A DNA stretch of 64,000 bases from Brevundimonas subvibrioides (GCF_027271155.1 NZ_CP114542.1:1798001-1862000); one strand, 5' to 3'. Positions 13,183 through 23,559 are shown, counted from the stretch's first letter. Translations and numbers: made by a program. The notes: a model not told the origin generated them from the sequence alone.

Positions 13183-13773
13183 ATGATCCTCGTCGTCGAT
13201 AACTACGACAGCTTTACCTACAACCTCGTCCACTACCTCGCGGAACTGGGTGCGCGGACGCATGTCGTCAGGAATGACGATCTGACCGTCGAGGACGCCT
13301 GGGCGCTGAAGCCCGAGGCGGTCCTGCTGTCGCCTGGCCCCTGTGCGCCGGATCAGGCCGGCATCTGTCTTCCGCTGATCGCCACGGCACCCGACGACAT
13401 GCCGATCCTCGGCGTCTGCCTCGGCCATCAGGCGATCGGCCAGGCCTTCGGCGGCGACGTCGTGCGGGCCAAGGCCCTGATGCACGGCAAGACCTCGCCT
13501 ATCACCCACGACGGTCGCGGCCTGTTCGCGGGCCTCCCCAGCCCCTTCATCGCGACCCGCTATCACAGCCTCGCCGTGGCCCGCGCGACCCTGCCGAACA
13601 GCCTCGACGTCACCGCCTGGACCGAGGACGGCGAGATCATGGGCGTCCAGCACCACGCCCGCCCGATCCACGGTGTCCAGTTCCATCCCGAATCCATCGC
13701 CACCGAACACGGCCACGCTCTTCTGGCCAACTTCCTCGATCTGGCGGGCGTCAAGCGCCTGGCCATGGTCTGA
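13183..13773 (+). CDS. trpG: Anthranilate synthase component II (glutamine amidotransferase)
   Basis: Supplies ammonia from glutamine to TrpE; 196 aa. The class I amidotransferase triad is visible: Cys in [15 protein letters not shown] and His/Glu in [13 protein letters not shown]; the N-terminus is [19 protein letters not shown]. The protein is also close to PabA and may serve both tryptophan and folate synthesis; no pabB is in the window. It starts directly at a candidate leaderless transcript and is followed 4 bp later by trpD. Confidence 0.95.
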   Translation: MILVVDNYDSFTYNLVHYLAELGARTHVVRNDDLTVEDAWALKPEAVLLSPGPCAPDQAGICLPLIATAPDDMPILGVCLGHQAIGQAFGGDVVRAKALMHGKTSPITHDGRGLFAGLPSPFIATRYHSLAVARATLPNSLDVTAWTEDGEIMGVQHHARPIHGVQFHPESIATEHGHALLANFLDLAGVKRLAMV

Positions 13774-13777
13774 GGCG

Positions 13778-14812
13778 GTGTCCGAGGGATTCAAGCCGCT
13801 GCTGGCCCGGCTGGTCGACGGCCAGACGCTGTCCGAGGCGGAGGCCGGCGATTTCTTCGCCGCCTGCCTTCGCGGCGAACCGACCCCGGCCCAGGTCGCC
13901 GCCTCTGTCACCGCCCTGCGGATCCGGGGCGAGACGGTCGACGAGATCACCGCCTTCGCCCGCGCCATGCGCGCCGCCGCCAGCCCCTTCGACCAGCCTT
14001 ATGACGTCATCGACACCTGCGGCACCGGGGGCGACGGTCAGCACACCTGGAACATCTCGACCGCCGCCGCCCTCGTGCTGGCCGGTGCGGGACTGAAGGT
14101 CGCCAAGCACGGCAACCGCGCGCTCAGCTCCCGCTCCGGCTCGTCCGACGTACTGTCGGCTCTGGGCGTCGACCTGACCGCCGGGCCGGAGCGCCAGAAA
14201 CAGGCGCTGGACGAAGCCGGCATCTGCTTCCTTTTCGCGCCCCACTATCACGGGGCCATGCGCCACGTCGGGCCGATCCGGGCAGAGATCGGCTTTCGCA
14301 CCGTGTTCAACCTGCTGGGTCCCCTGTCCAACCCGGCGCTCGCCCGGCGTCAGGTCATGGGCGTCTATGACCCGCGCCTGCTGGAACCCCTGGCCCAGGT
14401 GCTTGGGAACCTTGGGGCCACCCGCGCCTGGACCGTCCACGGTCAGGGACTGGACGAACTGACCACGACCGGCCCGACCGAGGTCGCTGAATGGAAGGAC
14501 GGGACTGTCCGCCGCTTCACCGTGACGCCCGAGGACGCCGGCCTGCCCCGCGCCGACATCGCCGCCCTGCGCGGGGGCGACGCCGAGACCAATGCCGCCG
14601 CCCTGACCGCCCTTCTGGACGGCGCGACCGGGCCCTATCGCGATGTCGTCCTGCTGAACGCCGCCGCTGCCCTGGTCGTCGCGGACAGGGCGGCGGACCT
14701 GAAGAGTGGCGTGGGCCTGGCCGCCCGCGCCATCGACGACGGTGCGGCCCGTACAGCCCTGACGAGACTTGCCGCCATCACCTCCGCGCCCGAGCCGGAG
14801 CCGGCCGCATGA
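13778..14812 (+). CDS. trpD: Anthranilate phosphoribosyltransferase
   Basis: Adds phosphoribose from PRPP to anthranilate, the second step of tryptophan synthesis; 344 aa. The GTG at 13778 is chosen because it starts the conserved helical domain ([20 protein letters not shown]) just after trpG; a longer reading from 13673 lies inside trpG. The PRPP loop [14 protein letters not shown], the KHGNRALSS motif and the SSDVLSALG segment are all present. The stop overlaps the trpC start (ATGA). Confidence 0.96.
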   Translation: MSEGFKPLLARLVDGQTLSEAEAGDFFAACLRGEPTPAQVAASVTALRIRGETVDEITAFARAMRAAASPFDQPYDVIDTCGTGGDGQHTWNISTAAALVLAGAGLKVAKHGNRALSSRSGSSDVLSALGVDLTAGPERQKQALDEAGICFLFAPHYHGAMRHVGPIRAEIGFRTVFNLLGPLSNPALARRQVMGVYDPRLLEPLAQVLGNLGATRAWTVHGQGLDELTTTGPTEVAEWKDGTVRRFTVTPEDAGLPRADIAALRGGDAETNAAALTALLDGATGPYRDVVLLNAAAALVVADRAADLKSGVGLAARAIDDGAARTALTRLAAITSAPEPEPAA

Positions 14813-15609
14813 CCGACATCCTCGAACAGATCGCCGCCTACAAGCGGGTCGAGGTCAAGGCGCGCAAGGCCGCCCGTCCGCTGGGCGAGGTCGAAGGGCT
14901 CGCCCTCGTCGCCGACATGCCGCGCGGCTTCCTCGCCGCCCTGCGCAAACGCTGGCAGGACGGTCGCCCCGCCCTGATCGCCGAGATCAAGAAGGCCAGC
15001 CCGTCCAAGGGTCTGATCCGCGCCGACTTCGATCCGCCCGCCCTGGCCCGGGCCTATGAGGACGGCGGCGCGACCTGCCTGTCCGTCCTGACCGACGAAC
15101 CGAGCTTTCAGGGCCACGACGACTTCCTGATCGCCGCCCGCGCCGCGACCGCCCTGCCCTGTCTGCGGAAGGACTTTCTCGTCGATCCCTGGCAGGTGGC
15201 CGAGAGCCGGGGGCTGGGAGCCGACTGCATCCTGATCATCCTGTCGATGGTCGACGACGCCCTCGCCGCCGACCTGCTGGCCGAAGCCCGCCGGTTCGGC
15301 ATGGACGCCCTGATCGAGACCCATGACGAGAGCGAGATGGCCCGCGCCGTGGGCCTGGGCGGAGACCTGATCGGCATCAACAACCGCTCGCTCCGCACCT
15401 TCGAGGTCGATCTGGGCGCCACCGCCCGCTACGCCGCCATGGCCCCGGCCAGTGCCTTGCTGGTCGCCGAGAGCGGGATCTTTACGGCGGCGGACGTCGC
15501 CGTGGTGGCGGATGCGGGAGCACGGGCGATCCTGGTCGGCGAGAGCCTGATGCGACAAGCGGACGTCGCGGCCGCCACGCTGTCGCTGCTCGAACCCGTT
15601 TCCCGTTAA
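14809..15609 (+). CDS. trpC: Indole-3-glycerol-phosphate synthase
   Basis: Closes the indole ring from carboxyphenylaminodeoxyribulose phosphate; 266 aa, monofunctional, not fused to TrpF. The (beta/alpha)8 barrel shows [15 protein letters not shown] (catalytic Lys), [31 protein letters not shown] and LVAESGI. Starts within the trpD stop (ATGA), so trpGDC is a coupled unit. In many relatives moaC/moeA follow trpC; here lexA with its own SOS promoter follows directly. Confidence 0.96.
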   Translation: MTDILEQIAAYKRVEVKARKAARPLGEVEGLALVADMPRGFLAALRKRWQDGRPALIAEIKKASPSKGLIRADFDPPALARAYEDGGATCLSVLTDEPSFQGHDDFLIAARAATALPCLRKDFLVDPWQVAESRGLGADCILIILSMVDDALAADLLAEARRFGMDALIETHDESEMARAVGLGGDLIGINNRSLRTFEVDLGATARYAAMAPASALLVAESGIFTAADVAVVADAGARAILVGESLMRQADVAAATLSLLEPVSR

Positions 15610-15624
15610 GTTGACATTAGGGAG

Positions 15625-15639
15625 GAACACTTACAGAAC
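15625..15639 (-). promoter_or_regulatory. LexA box 1 (reads GTTC-N7-GTTC on the minus strand)
   Basis: GAAC-N7-GAAC on the plus strand, that is GTTC-N7-GTTC on the minus strand, the alphaproteobacterial SOS box. It lies just downstream of a TTGACA -35-like hexamer (15611-15616), where bound LexA would block RNA polymerase. Confidence 0.65.
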
Positions 15640-15649
15640 ATCGGCGACG

Positions 15650-15664
15650 GTTCACGACTTGTTC
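15650..15664 (+). promoter_or_regulatory. LexA box 2 (GTTC-N7-GTTC)
   Basis: Exact alphaproteobacterial SOS box in direct orientation, ending 17 bp before the lexA ATG. With box 1 it forms an inverted pair of operators, consistent with strong autorepression of lexA. Confidence 0.8.
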
Positions 15665-15681
15665 TGAAGGCGATTCTCACC

Positions 15682-16374
15682 ATGCTGACGAAAAAGCAGC
15701 ACGAACTCCTGATGTTCATCCACGAGCGGATCAAGGAGACCGGCGTCTCCCCCTCGTTCGACGAGATGAAGGAGGCGCTGGATCTGGCGTCCAAGTCCGG
15801 CATCCACCGGCTGATCACGGCGCTGGAGGAACGCGGCTTCATCCGTCGTCTTGCCCACCGCGCCCGCGCCCTGGAAGTGGTGAAACTGCCCGAACAGGCC
15901 ACGACCGGCCCGGTCCGGGGCCGTGCCCCCTTCCGCCCCGACGTCATCGAGGGCGGCGGACGTCCGAGGGCGGCAGAACCCGCCAACGACACCCGGGAAC
16001 TGGTTCTGGTCGGCAAGATCGCTGCCGGTGTGCCCATCGCCGCGATCCAGCAGGATCATGGCCGCTATTCGGTGCCCGAGGCCATGCTGGGCGCCGGCGA
16101 ACACTACATGCTCGAGATCGAGGGCGATTCGATGATCGAGGCGGGCATCCTCAACGGCGATCTGGTAGTCATCAAACGGGTCGATACGGCCTCGTCCGGC
16201 GAGATCGTCGTCGCCCTGGTCGAGGGCGAGGAGGCGACGCTGAAGCGGCTGCGCAGGAAGGGCAATTCCATCGCCCTGGAACCCGCCAACCGCGCCTATG
16301 AGACACGCATCTTCGGCCCCGACCAGGTCGAGGTTCAGGGCAAGCTGGTCGGCCTCATCCGCCAGTATCACTAG
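15682..16374 (+). CDS. lexA: SOS-response repressor LexA
   Basis: Represses DNA-repair genes and cleaves itself when RecA is activated; 230 aa. The N-terminal winged helix-turn-helix ([20 protein letters not shown]) is of the alphaproteobacterial type. After a linker, the S24 peptidase domain shows the Ala-Gly cleavage site (KIAAGVPIA), the catalytic Ser in EGDSMIEAG and the Lys in EATLKRLRR. Two LexA boxes lie in the 72-bp gap after trpC. The 3' end overlaps convergent comEC by 20 bp. Confidence 0.97.
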   Translation: MLTKKQHELLMFIHERIKETGVSPSFDEMKEALDLASKSGIHRLITALEERGFIRRLAHRARALEVVKLPEQATTGPVRGRAPFRPDVIEGGGRPRAAEPANDTRELVLVGKIAAGVPIAAIQQDHGRYSVPEAMLGAGEHYMLEIEGDSMIEAGILNGDLVVIKRVDTASSGEIVVALVEGEEATLKRLRRKGNSIALEPANRAYETRIFGPDQVEVQGKLVGLIRQYH

Positions 16375-18574
16375 CGCCAGGCTCGGCCGCATCCAGATCG
16401 GCCTTGTCATCCCGGAAAGGTCGGAGACCTTGTCCGGGGCGGCTCCACGGCCTGTCTCCCCGCGCATCCGCAGACCAGACCGCACGCCAGCCCTGCGGTG
16501 TCTGCCACAGCTCGACCGCCCCGCCGCGCGCGTAGTCCACGCTGTCCAGCACGAGGCGGTCGGCGCAGGCATCCGGCAAGGCCGACACCGTGGCCCGCAC
16601 GCTGACGAGCGGAGCCGAGGCGCACAGGCCGGCCAGCGCCGCCGCATCCGGCGCGGCCTTGCCCCACCACAGGGCCACGGGCGCAAGACCGCTTCGGGGC
16701 GCACAGGCGTAGCGCTCGCACACCCAGCCCGCGTCGTCCCGCTCGGCCCGCGTCAGTCCGCGCCGCCGCGACCAAAGCTCGGTGGCAAAATCCCGCACGC
16801 CTGGCCGCACCACGACCGCCTGACCGTCCACGCTATAGGCCGCATTGGTCCCACCATCCCCGATCCAGACCGTCGGTGTCGGATCCCGCGGCCAGATCAG
16901 CACCGCGCAGACGAACGGCAGTCCGGCCCACCGTAGCCGCCCCTGCCACAGGCAGACGAACAGCACGCCCAGGAACGAGATCGGCAGCACATAGTCCGGC
17001 GCGCTGGCGATCGTCCGCACGGCACCCGGAAGCGCCGCGACCCGGTGGCCGACGAACAGCATCGCATCCACCCCCTTGCCGGCCACCCACAGGAACGGCC
17101 CGCCCAGCCCGACCGGTTCCAGAAGCGCACCCAGCGCCAGCGCTGGCATCATGATGAAATCTGCGATGGGAGACGTCGCCAGATTGGCGATCAGGCCAAA
17201 GACGGCGGTCCGGTTGAAATGCTGGATGGCGAACGGCCCCGTCGCCGCGCCCGCCACGAAGCTGGCGCTGACCGCGATGACCAGCCAGTGCCGTGCCGAC
17301 TGGAACAGGGCGATGGGCCAGGGGACCGACAGTTCGCGCGTCCGGGGCGGCCAGGCCTCCGCCAGGGCCACCAGCGCCGCCGTTGCCGCAAACGACATCT
17401 GGAACCCGGGGGTCACGATGGCCTCGGGCTGCAGGATCAACACGACCATGGCGGCCACAGCCAACCCGTGCATGCTGATCGCCTGCCGATCCAGCAGGAT
17501 GGCCGCGAAGGCGATAGAGGCCGTGATCGCCGACCGCTCCGCCGGAGCGGGTGCGCCTGACAGTACCAGATAGCTCCAGACCGCGATCAGCCCCGCGACC
17601 GCCGCCACCTTCTTGCCCGACACCCTCAGCGCCAGCCACGGCCAGCCCGCCACCCCGAACCGCACGAGGAAGAAGGCAAACCCGCCCACGATCGCCATAT
17701 GCAGGCCACTGATCGACAGAATGTGCGCCAGTCCGGAATCGCGCATGGCGTCCAGATCCTCGCGCTGGATCCAGGTCTCATGCCCCGTCGTCATGGCCGC
17801 CGCGATCCCGCCCGTTCGCTCGCCGAGGCGATCGACGATCCGCCGGGCCAGAGCAAACCGCATGGCATTGACCCGCATCGCCATCCGCAGGCTCCATGGC
17901 GCCGGGGGCAGCTCGGCCGTCCGCGTCTCGCCCAGCGCGAAGGCCGTGCCGCCCAGGCGGTCGAACCAGGCCCCTCGCCCGAAGTCATAGGCCCCCGGGC
18001 TGGCGGGCGGCGGCGGCGGATTCAGGATCGCGAACAGCCGGATGGCCGAACCCGGTACCGGCGGCTCACCCCTGACCGTGGCTCTCAGACGGATCGGGGT
18101 CGCCTCGGGGAGCAGGCCCTGCACGCGGACGGGGGCGACGACCACCCGGTGCCCCCGGTCGCCCGGGCTGTCCACATCGACGACCCAGCCCTCGATCACG
18201 GTGGGCTCGGCCATGGCCGGGGCGATCGGTGCCGCGACACGGTCGCTGCGGACCTTCGCCCCCGCCAGCCCACACGCCAGACAGGCCAGCAGCATCAGCG
18301 GCAGGGTGACCCTGCGCCCGATCCCCCGCCACCGTGCACCCAGCCAGATCGCCAGCGTGGCCCCGGCCAGTCCGAGCAGCGGCCACAAAGGCGGCTCGCG
18401 CTTCAGCGCGAAATAGAGGGCCGCCCCGGCACCGAACGCCACCGGGGCCAGCAACCGCCACCGCAGCGACTGCGCCCGGACCTCATCCAAAAACCACGCG
18501 GCGATCCGCTCTCGCGGGCTGGGCTTTGCGGCGTCGGGCGGTATAAGGGCGGCCCGTCCGGACACGCCCCCCAT
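16355..18574 (-). CDS. comEC: ComEC/Rec2 family DNA-uptake channel
   Basis: Inner-membrane channel that carries single-stranded DNA into the cell in natural transformation; about 739 aa. An N-terminal membrane pair with an OB-like periplasmic domain is followed by the Competence domain with many helices and the conserved [13 protein letters not shown]. The C-terminal part ([16 protein letters not shown]) is the short, degenerate beta-lactamase-like tail usual in this class and has no visible HxHxDH metal site. The start is uncertain: the ATG at 18574 overlaps the divergent gltX ATG within CATG; GTG at 18565 is an alternative, as is a longer reading to 18604. Convergent with lexA. Confidence 0.88.
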   Translation of the reverse strand: MGGVSGRAALIPPDAAKPSPRERIAAWFLDEVRAQSLRWRLLAPVAFGAGAALYFALKREPPLWPLLGLAGATLAIWLGARWRGIGRRVTLPLMLLACLACGLAGAKVRSDRVAAPIAPAMAEPTVIEGWVVDVDSPGDRGHRVVVAPVRVQGLLPEATPIRLRATVRGEPPVPGSAIRLFAILNPPPPPASPGAYDFGRGAWFDRLGGTAFALGETRTAELPPAPWSLRMAMRVNAMRFALARRIVDRLGERTGGIAAAMTTGHETWIQREDLDAMRDSGLAHILSISGLHMAIVGGFAFFLVRFGVAGWPWLALRVSGKKVAAVAGLIAVWSYLVLSGAPAPAERSAITASIAFAAILLDRQAISMHGLAVAAMVVLILQPEAIVTPGFQMSFAATAALVALAEAWPPRTRELSVPWPIALFQSARHWLVIAVSASFVAGAATGPFAIQHFNRTAVFGLIANLATSPIADFIMMPALALGALLEPVGLGGPFLWVAGKGVDAMLFVGHRVAALPGAVRTIASAPDYVLPISFLGVLFVCLWQGRLRWAGLPFVCAVLIWPRDPTPTVWIGDGGTNAAYSVDGQAVVVRPGVRDFATELWSRRRGLTRAERDDAGWVCERYACAPRSGLAPVALWWGKAAPDAAALAGLCASAPLVSVRATVSALPDACADRLVLDSVDYARGGAVELWQTPQGWRAVWSADARGDRPWSRPGQGLRPFRDDKADLDAAEPGASDTGG

Positions 18575-19991
18575 GACCTCCTCCTCCGACCCCCGAGTCG
18601 TCACCCGTTTCGCCCCCTCGCCGACCGGCTATCTGCACATAGGCGGCGCAAGAACGGCGCTTTTCAACTACCTTTACGCGAAACGTCGTGGCGGCAAGTT
18701 TCTGGTTCGCATCGAGGACACCGACCGCGAGCGTTCGACCGAGGACGCGGTCAAGGCGATCTTCGACGGCCTCAGCTGGCTGGAACTGTTCGCCGATGAG
18801 GACCCCGTCTTCCAGTATGCCCGCGCAGCCCGACACCGCGAGGTCGTGGATGAGCTGCTGGAGCGCGGGGCCGCCTATCGCGACTTCACCTCGGCCGAGG
18901 AAACCGGACGCCTGCGTGACGAGGCCAAGGCCGCCCGTCGTGCATTCGAATCGCCCTGGCGCGACCGCGAGCCGACGGTGGACGATCTGTCCCGGCCTCA
19001 CGTCGTCCGCTTCCGCCGCCCCTTGCCCGGCCGTGTGATCGTGAACGACGCCGTCCAGGGCGAGGTCAGCTGGGGCAACGAGGATCTCGACGACCTGGTC
19101 CTGCTGCGGTCGGACGGCACCCCCACATACAACCTGGCCGTCGTCGTCGACGACCACGACATGGGCGTCACCCATGTCATCCGGGGCGACGACCATCTGA
19201 ACAACGCCGCGCGCCAAGCCTTGATCTATGACGCCCTGGACTGGCCGCGTCCGACCTTCGCCCATATCCCCCTGATCCATGGTCCCGATGGCGCAAAGCT
19301 GTCGAAACGCCACGGGGCCCAGGCCGTCCACGAATATGCCGGGATGGGCTATCTGCCCGAGGCCATGCGAAACTATCTGGCCCGTCTGGGCTGGGCGCAC
19401 GGCGACGACGAACTGTTCGGCGACGACCAGGCCCGGGAGTGGTTCGACCTGGACGGCATCGGCAAGGCCCCGGCCCGGCTGGACTTCGACAAGCTGGCCC
19501 ACGTCAATGCCCACTGGATGCGGCTGGCCGACGACGACCGGCTCGCCAAGGCCGTGCTGGACGTGCATCTGGCACGCGGTCATGCCCTGGCCGAAGAGGA
19601 CGAGGCACGCCTTGTGCAGGCTATGCCCTTCGTCAAGGATCGCGCCAGAACCGTTCTGGAACTGGCCGACCAGACCGGCTTCGTCCTTGGCCGGCGACCT
19701 CTGCAGATCTTCGAAAAGGCCCTGCCCCTCCTCACGGGCGAATCGGGCGAGCGGATCGCGCGGTTGCGTGACCGGTTACGCCTGTTCGCGAGCTGGGACG
19801 TCTTCGCCCTGGAGGCCGAACTGAAGGCCTTCGCCGAAGAAGAAGCGGTGGGATTCGGCAAGATCGGCCCCGCCGTCCGGGCCGCGCTGACGGGAGACGG
19901 CGTTTCCCCCGACATCGCAAAGACCCTCGCCGCACTGGGTCGCGAAGAATCGCTCGGCCGCTTGGATGATGCGCTGCAACAGACTAGATGA
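18573..19991 (+). CDS. gltX: Glutamyl-tRNA synthetase
   Basis: Charges tRNA-Glu and, in organisms with GatCAB, often tRNA-Gln; 472 aa, class I. The HIGH-type signature is PSPTGYLHIGGARTALF and the KMSKS equivalent is AKLSKRHG. The zinc-type Cys cluster of some GltX is absent. No strong ribosome site precedes the ATG, and its promoter must lie inside the 5' end of divergent comEC. The gltX-gltA order is kept in many Caulobacterales. Confidence 0.96.
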   Translation: MTSSSDPRVVTRFAPSPTGYLHIGGARTALFNYLYAKRRGGKFLVRIEDTDRERSTEDAVKAIFDGLSWLELFADEDPVFQYARAARHREVVDELLERGAAYRDFTSAEETGRLRDEAKAARRAFESPWRDREPTVDDLSRPHVVRFRRPLPGRVIVNDAVQGEVSWGNEDLDDLVLLRSDGTPTYNLAVVVDDHDMGVTHVIRGDDHLNNAARQALIYDALDWPRPTFAHIPLIHGPDGAKLSKRHGAQAVHEYAGMGYLPEAMRNYLARLGWAHGDDELFGDDQAREWFDLDGIGKAPARLDFDKLAHVNAHWMRLADDDRLAKAVLDVHLARGHALAEEDEARLVQAMPFVKDRARTVLELADQTGFVLGRRPLQIFEKALPLLTGESGERIARLRDRLRLFASWDVFALEAELKAFAEEEAVGFGKIGPAVRAALTGDGVSPDIAKTLAALGREESLGRLDDALQQTR

Positions 19992-20055
19992 TCGTAGGTA
20001 ACCGTCGCGGTCCGGGTCTTCCCGTCCGGTCCGAACACCATCGCAAGGGCGCCTG

Positions 20056-21357
20056 ATGACCGAAGCCTCCAAACTCGCCGGAACGGCGACCCTGACCTAC
20101 GGCGACAAGACCGTCGAATTGCCGGTTCTGTCGGGCTCTACGGGCCCGGACGTCATCGATATCCGCAAGCTGTACGGTGCGACCGATACCTTCACCTTCG
20201 ATCCCGGCTTCACCTCCACGGCGGCCTGCGAAAGCGCCATCACCTATATCGACGGCGACGCCGGCATCTTGCTGCACCGCGGCTATCCGATCGGCCAGCT
20301 GGCCTCGCAATCGAACTTCATCGAGGTCTGCCACCTTCTGCTGAAGGGCGAACTGCCGACGGCTGCGGAATACGAGGCGTTCGAGAACGTCGTCACCCGC
20401 CACACCATGCTGCACGCCCAGTTCGATCGCTTCTTCGAGGGCTTCCGCCGCGACGCCCATCCGATGGCGATCATGGTCGGGGCCGTGGGTGCACTGTCGG
20501 CCTTCTATCACGACAGCCTGGACATCCATGATCCGGTCCAGCGCGACATCTCGGCCATCCGCCTGATCGCCAAGATGCCGACCATCGCGGCCCGGGCCTA
20601 CAAGTACCACATCGGCCAGCCCTTCGTGTCACCGCGCAACGACCTCAGCTACGCCGAGAATTTCCTGCGTATGTGCTTTGCGGTTCCGGCCGAGGACTAT
20701 GTGGTCGATCCCAAGATGGCCAGGGCCATGGACCGGATCTTCACCCTTCACGCGGACCACGAACAGAACGCCTCCACCTCGACGGTGCGCCTGGCCGGTT
20801 CGTCGGGGGCCAATCCGTTCGCCTGTATCGCCGCCGGGATCGCCTGTCTGTGGGGCCCCTCGCACGGCGGCGCCAACGAAGAGGCGCTGAACATGCTCAG
20901 GGAAATCGGCACGCCGGACAAGATTCCGGAGTTCATCGAGGGCGTGAAAGCCAAGAAATACAAACTGATGGGCTTTGGCCACCGGGTCTACAAGAACTAC
21001 GACCCCCGCGCGACGGTGATGAAGGAATCGGCCGACGAAATCCTCGAACTGGTCGGCGACAAGAACGATCCCCTGTTCCAGGTGGCCAAGGAACTGGAGC
21101 GCATCGCCCTGTCCGACGAATATTTCATCGAGCGCAAACTGTTCCCGAACGTCGACTTCTATTCGGGCATCACGCTGTCGGCCATGGGCTTCCCGACCTC
21201 GATGTTCACCGTGCTGTTCGCCCTGGCCCGCACCGTCGGCTGGATCGCCCAGTGGGAAGAAATGCTGGCTGATCCGGCGCAGAAGATCGGTCGCCCGCGC
21301 CAGCTGTACACCGGCCCGACCCAGCGCGACTACGTGCCGATCCAGTCGCGCGGCTGA
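20056..21357 (+). CDS. gltA: Citrate synthase
   Basis: Condenses oxaloacetate and acetyl-CoA in the TCA cycle; 433 aa, the large NADH-sensitive type II form. Catalytic residues fall in [15 protein letters not shown] (His), [15 protein letters not shown] (His) and NVDFYSGI (Asp). It has its own 64-bp leader after gltX with an AAGGGC ribosome site. Followed by a strong hairpin and the convergent kinase gene. Confidence 0.97.
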   Translation: MTEASKLAGTATLTYGDKTVELPVLSGSTGPDVIDIRKLYGATDTFTFDPGFTSTAACESAITYIDGDAGILLHRGYPIGQLASQSNFIEVCHLLLKGELPTAAEYEAFENVVTRHTMLHAQFDRFFEGFRRDAHPMAIMVGAVGALSAFYHDSLDIHDPVQRDISAIRLIAKMPTIAARAYKYHIGQPFVSPRNDLSYAENFLRMCFAVPAEDYVVDPKMARAMDRIFTLHADHEQNASTSTVRLAGSSGANPFACIAAGIACLWGPSHGGANEEALNMLREIGTPDKIPEFIEGVKAKKYKLMGFGHRVYKNYDPRATVMKESADEILELVGDKNDPLFQVAKELERIALSDEYFIERKLFPNVDFYSGITLSAMGFPTSMFTVLFALARTVGWIAQWEEMLADPAQKIGRPRQLYTGPTQRDYVPIQSRG

Positions 21358-21369
21358 TGCATCCCTGTC

Positions 21370-21395
21370 GAGGGCGGCATCGGGCCGCCGCCCTC
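21370..21395. terminator. Bidirectional hairpin between gltA and the kinase gene
   Basis: A perfect 9-bp stem (GAGGGCGGC / GCCGCCCTC) with an 8-nt loop between convergent genes. It overlaps the stop codon of the minus-strand gene by two bases. No T-tract. Confidence 0.55.
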
Positions 21396-23088
21396 AGCGG
21401 ATCATCCACGATACCAGCAGCAGGACCAGCAGCAGCGCGCTGACCCCTTGCCAGAACCGCACTGGCTCGCGTTCCATCAGCGATAGCTCGCGTCGGCTCG
21501 GCACGGCCGCGGCGCTGCCGCTCTCCAGCACATGGATGAGCTCCTCGACGTCGGCGAACCGGTCGGCCGGCTCGACCGCCAGCGTCCGCAGGATGGCGGC
21601 CTCCAGCCAGGCCGGCATGTCGGGACGAAGCACGGTCGGTCGGGTCGGTTTCTCGAACCGCATCCGGTTGAAATCCTCGTCCTGGCCGCAGGGGTAGTCG
21701 CCGGTGAACAGCCGATACAGCGTCACCCCCAGCGCATACTGATCGCTCAGCGCATCACCCGGATAGCCCGCGAAAAGCTCGGGGGCCTTGTACCCGGCCG
21801 TACCCGGGGCCTCGGCCTCGGCAAACTCCTCGATCCGGGGCAGTCTGGCCACGCCCAGATCGATCAGCTTCAACCCGCCGTCCTTCTCCAGGATCACATT
21901 GTCCGGCTTGATGTCGCGGTGGGCGATTCCCTGCCGGTGCAAGGCTGCGACGGCCCTGGCCAGACGGATACCGACATCGATGCCTGATGGAATATCAAAC
22001 GGTTCATCGGCGATCTTCGCGTGCAGCGTCGGCCCCGCATAGAGGGGCTGGGCGATGTACAGGCGGCTCTGGCGGCCGACATCGAGGGTCAGGGTCTTGC
22101 CCACGAACGGACTGTCGATCCGCCGCCCGATGAAGCTTTCGCGCAGGAAGGCTCCGCGCGCGCCGCTCTCGGATAGCAGGGCAGGCTTGGGGAACTTCAG
22201 CACGACGGGCGTGGTCGCCTCGCCGTCCCGGGCAATGAAAAGCCGGGTGTATTTGCCATCCGACAACAGCCGTTCGAGCCGAAAACCGTCGACATTGTCG
22301 CCCACGTTCGGTGGCGGGAGGATCGGCAGGCCCGCGACCTCCGCCCCGATCGCATCCTGATCCACGGCCCCGATGCGGATGATGTCGATGACGATGGCGG
22401 TGGCGTTGTCGCGCGTCTCGGCCAGCCCCGCCGCATCGACGATGGCCTGGGCGTCCGCCTCGGGCGAGGCCCGCCGTGCCAGCAGGTGCCCCAGATCCTC
22501 TCCCGAGACCACGCCGTGCACGCCATCGGTCGTCAGCAACAGCCGGTCGTGCGCCTTCAGCCCCACGGCCCGCGTATCCAGCCGCAGGTCCGGTTCAATT
22601 CCGATCGCGCGATACAGGACATGGCTCAGCCCCGGCTGGCTCAGCACATGATCCTCGGTCAGTCGGGTCAGCACACCGTCGCGGAAATGCCAGGCCCGGC
22701 TGTCGCCGACGTGCAGCGCCGTCGCCTCGCGCCCGCGCATCACCAGGGCCGTGAAGGTCGTGGCCGCCCCGGTCATGTCCGGATCCGATCGGCCCTTGGC
22801 ATGGAGCCACCGGTTATAGCCGGCCAGGGCCCCCACGCCCGCTGCCGCGACGCCCTTCAGCGGGTTCTGATCGACATAGGCGTCGATGAAGGTGCGGCCC
22901 GCCAGTTCAGACGCCACGCGCCCGGCCTTCGACCCGCTCACCCCGTCGGCGACCAAGGCGACCATGCCGTGCAGCGCCTGCTCCGAAGGTGCGCCGATGT
23001 GGACGGCTCCGAAATCCTGATTGTCCTTGCGTGGTCCCAGCGCGGTCGCGAACCCCGCCGCAATCTCCAGCCTGCCGTCCTCCGCCAT
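21394..23088 (-). CDS. Fused PP2C protein phosphatase / Ser-Thr protein kinase, C-terminal membrane anchor
   Basis: 564 aa from the ATG at 23088, chosen for its AGGGGG ribosome site and the onset of phosphatase homology; a longer frame runs upstream but lies over the tmRNA gene. Residues about 1-235 are a PP2C-type phosphatase with metal-binding motifs RKDNQD, VADGVSG, TTDGVHG and RDNATAI. Residues about 255-520 are a Hanks-type kinase with VVLKFPK, AHRDIKPDNVI and IDLGVARL (DLG in place of DFG); the glycine-rich loop is poor. A final hydrophobic helix (LLLVLLLVSWMIR) anchors the C-terminus, so both enzymes face the cytoplasm. Both activities in one chain suggest a self-limiting phosphorylation switch. 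Target unknown. Confidence 0.88.
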   Translation of the reverse strand: MAEDGRLEIAAGFATALGPRKDNQDFGAVHIGAPSEQALHGMVALVADGVSGSKAGRVASELAGRTFIDAYVDQNPLKGVAAAGVGALAGYNRWLHAKGRSDPDMTGAATTFTALVMRGREATALHVGDSRAWHFRDGVLTRLTEDHVLSQPGLSHVLYRAIGIEPDLRLDTRAVGLKAHDRLLLTTDGVHGVVSGEDLGHLLARRASPEADAQAIVDAAGLAETRDNATAIVIDIIRIGAVDQDAIGAEVAGLPILPPPNVGDNVDGFRLERLLSDGKYTRLFIARDGEATTPVVLKFPKPALLSESGARGAFLRESFIGRRIDSPFVGKTLTLDVGRQSRLYIAQPLYAGPTLHAKIADEPFDIPSGIDVGIRLARAVAALHRQGIAHRDIKPDNVILEKDGGLKLIDLGVARLPRIEEFAEAEAPGTAGYKAPELFAGYPGDALSDQYALGVTLYRLFTGDYPCGQDEDFNRMRFEKPTRPTVLRPDMPAWLEAAILRTLAVEPADRFADVEELIHVLESGSAAAVPSRRELSLMEREPVRFWQGVSALLLVLLLVSWMIR

Positions 23089-23128
23089 GCGCAATCCCCC
23101 TGCCTTGCAGCAGACTTCACTTCGCAAC

Positions 23129-23157
23129 TTGGATGCAAGGACTTCTCGGCCTATATT
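23129..23157 (+). promoter_or_regulatory. Promoter of ssrA
   Basis: TTGGAT (23129-23134), a 17-bp spacer and TATATT (23152-23157), close to the housekeeping consensus. It lies between the divergent kinase gene and the 5' end of the tmRNA precursor. Confidence 0.55.
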
Positions 23158-23447
23158 GGCTCTTGCCGGGGCTTGCTCCGGATATGGCGATAAACGCGCT
23201 TGTAATAAGCGGACCGGACCCGGGTGCGATTCCCGGCGGCTCCACCATCTTCCCCGCGTTATCGGCGGAGGCTTATGGGGCCGACTAGCATCGACGGACG
23301 TGTAAAGAAGACTGCTTTCGCTCGTCCTGGCCCACCGTATCGGGCCATTTTCTAACTGCGAACGATAACTTCGCTGGAGAAGTCCGCCTCGCCGCGTAAT
23401 GCGGTTCGGTTGATTTCGAATCTTAAGTCCTAGGGGTTCAGATCCCT
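23158..23447 (+). ncRNA. ssrA: tmRNA, circularly permuted two-piece form
   Basis: Rescues stalled ribosomes and adds a degradation tag. The acceptor piece comes first: a T-arm (CCGGG-TGCGATT-CCCGG), the acceptor 3' strand CGGCTCC and A-CCA ending at 23247. After a 29-nt spacer the coding piece begins at 23277 with GGGGCCG, which pairs with the acceptor strand through one G-U, then a D-loop-like GACTAGCATCGACGG. A pseudoknot stem TGGCCC/GGGCCA precedes the tag frame at 23358-23399 (13 codons plus TAA), giving ANDNFAGEVRLAA after the tRNA-borne Ala. The Caulobacter tag is AANDNFAEEFAVAA, so the start is kept and the tail differs. A 7-bp stem just before 23450 probably lies near the mature 3' end; outer limits are estimates. 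Confidence 0.85.
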
Positions 23448-23559
23448 GGGCGGGGCCTGTCGGGGAGCCTGCCAACAGAATCCCCGGCGCTTTCCGCATA
23501 TGGCGTCTTCCGCCCGGCGACCGGCCCCGCTATCTGTCGCCAGACACCGAGGGGTATCC

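Noticed and set aside
23205..23247. An ordinary tRNA gene ending in CCA
   Set aside because: There is a T-arm and acceptor strand but no D-arm or anticodon arm upstream; the matching 5' strand lies downstream at 23277, which shows the permuted tmRNA.
23089..23499. N-terminal extension of the phosphatase/kinase
   Set aside because: The upstream codons lie over the tmRNA gene and have no phosphatase homology; the ATG at 23088 has a good ribosome site.
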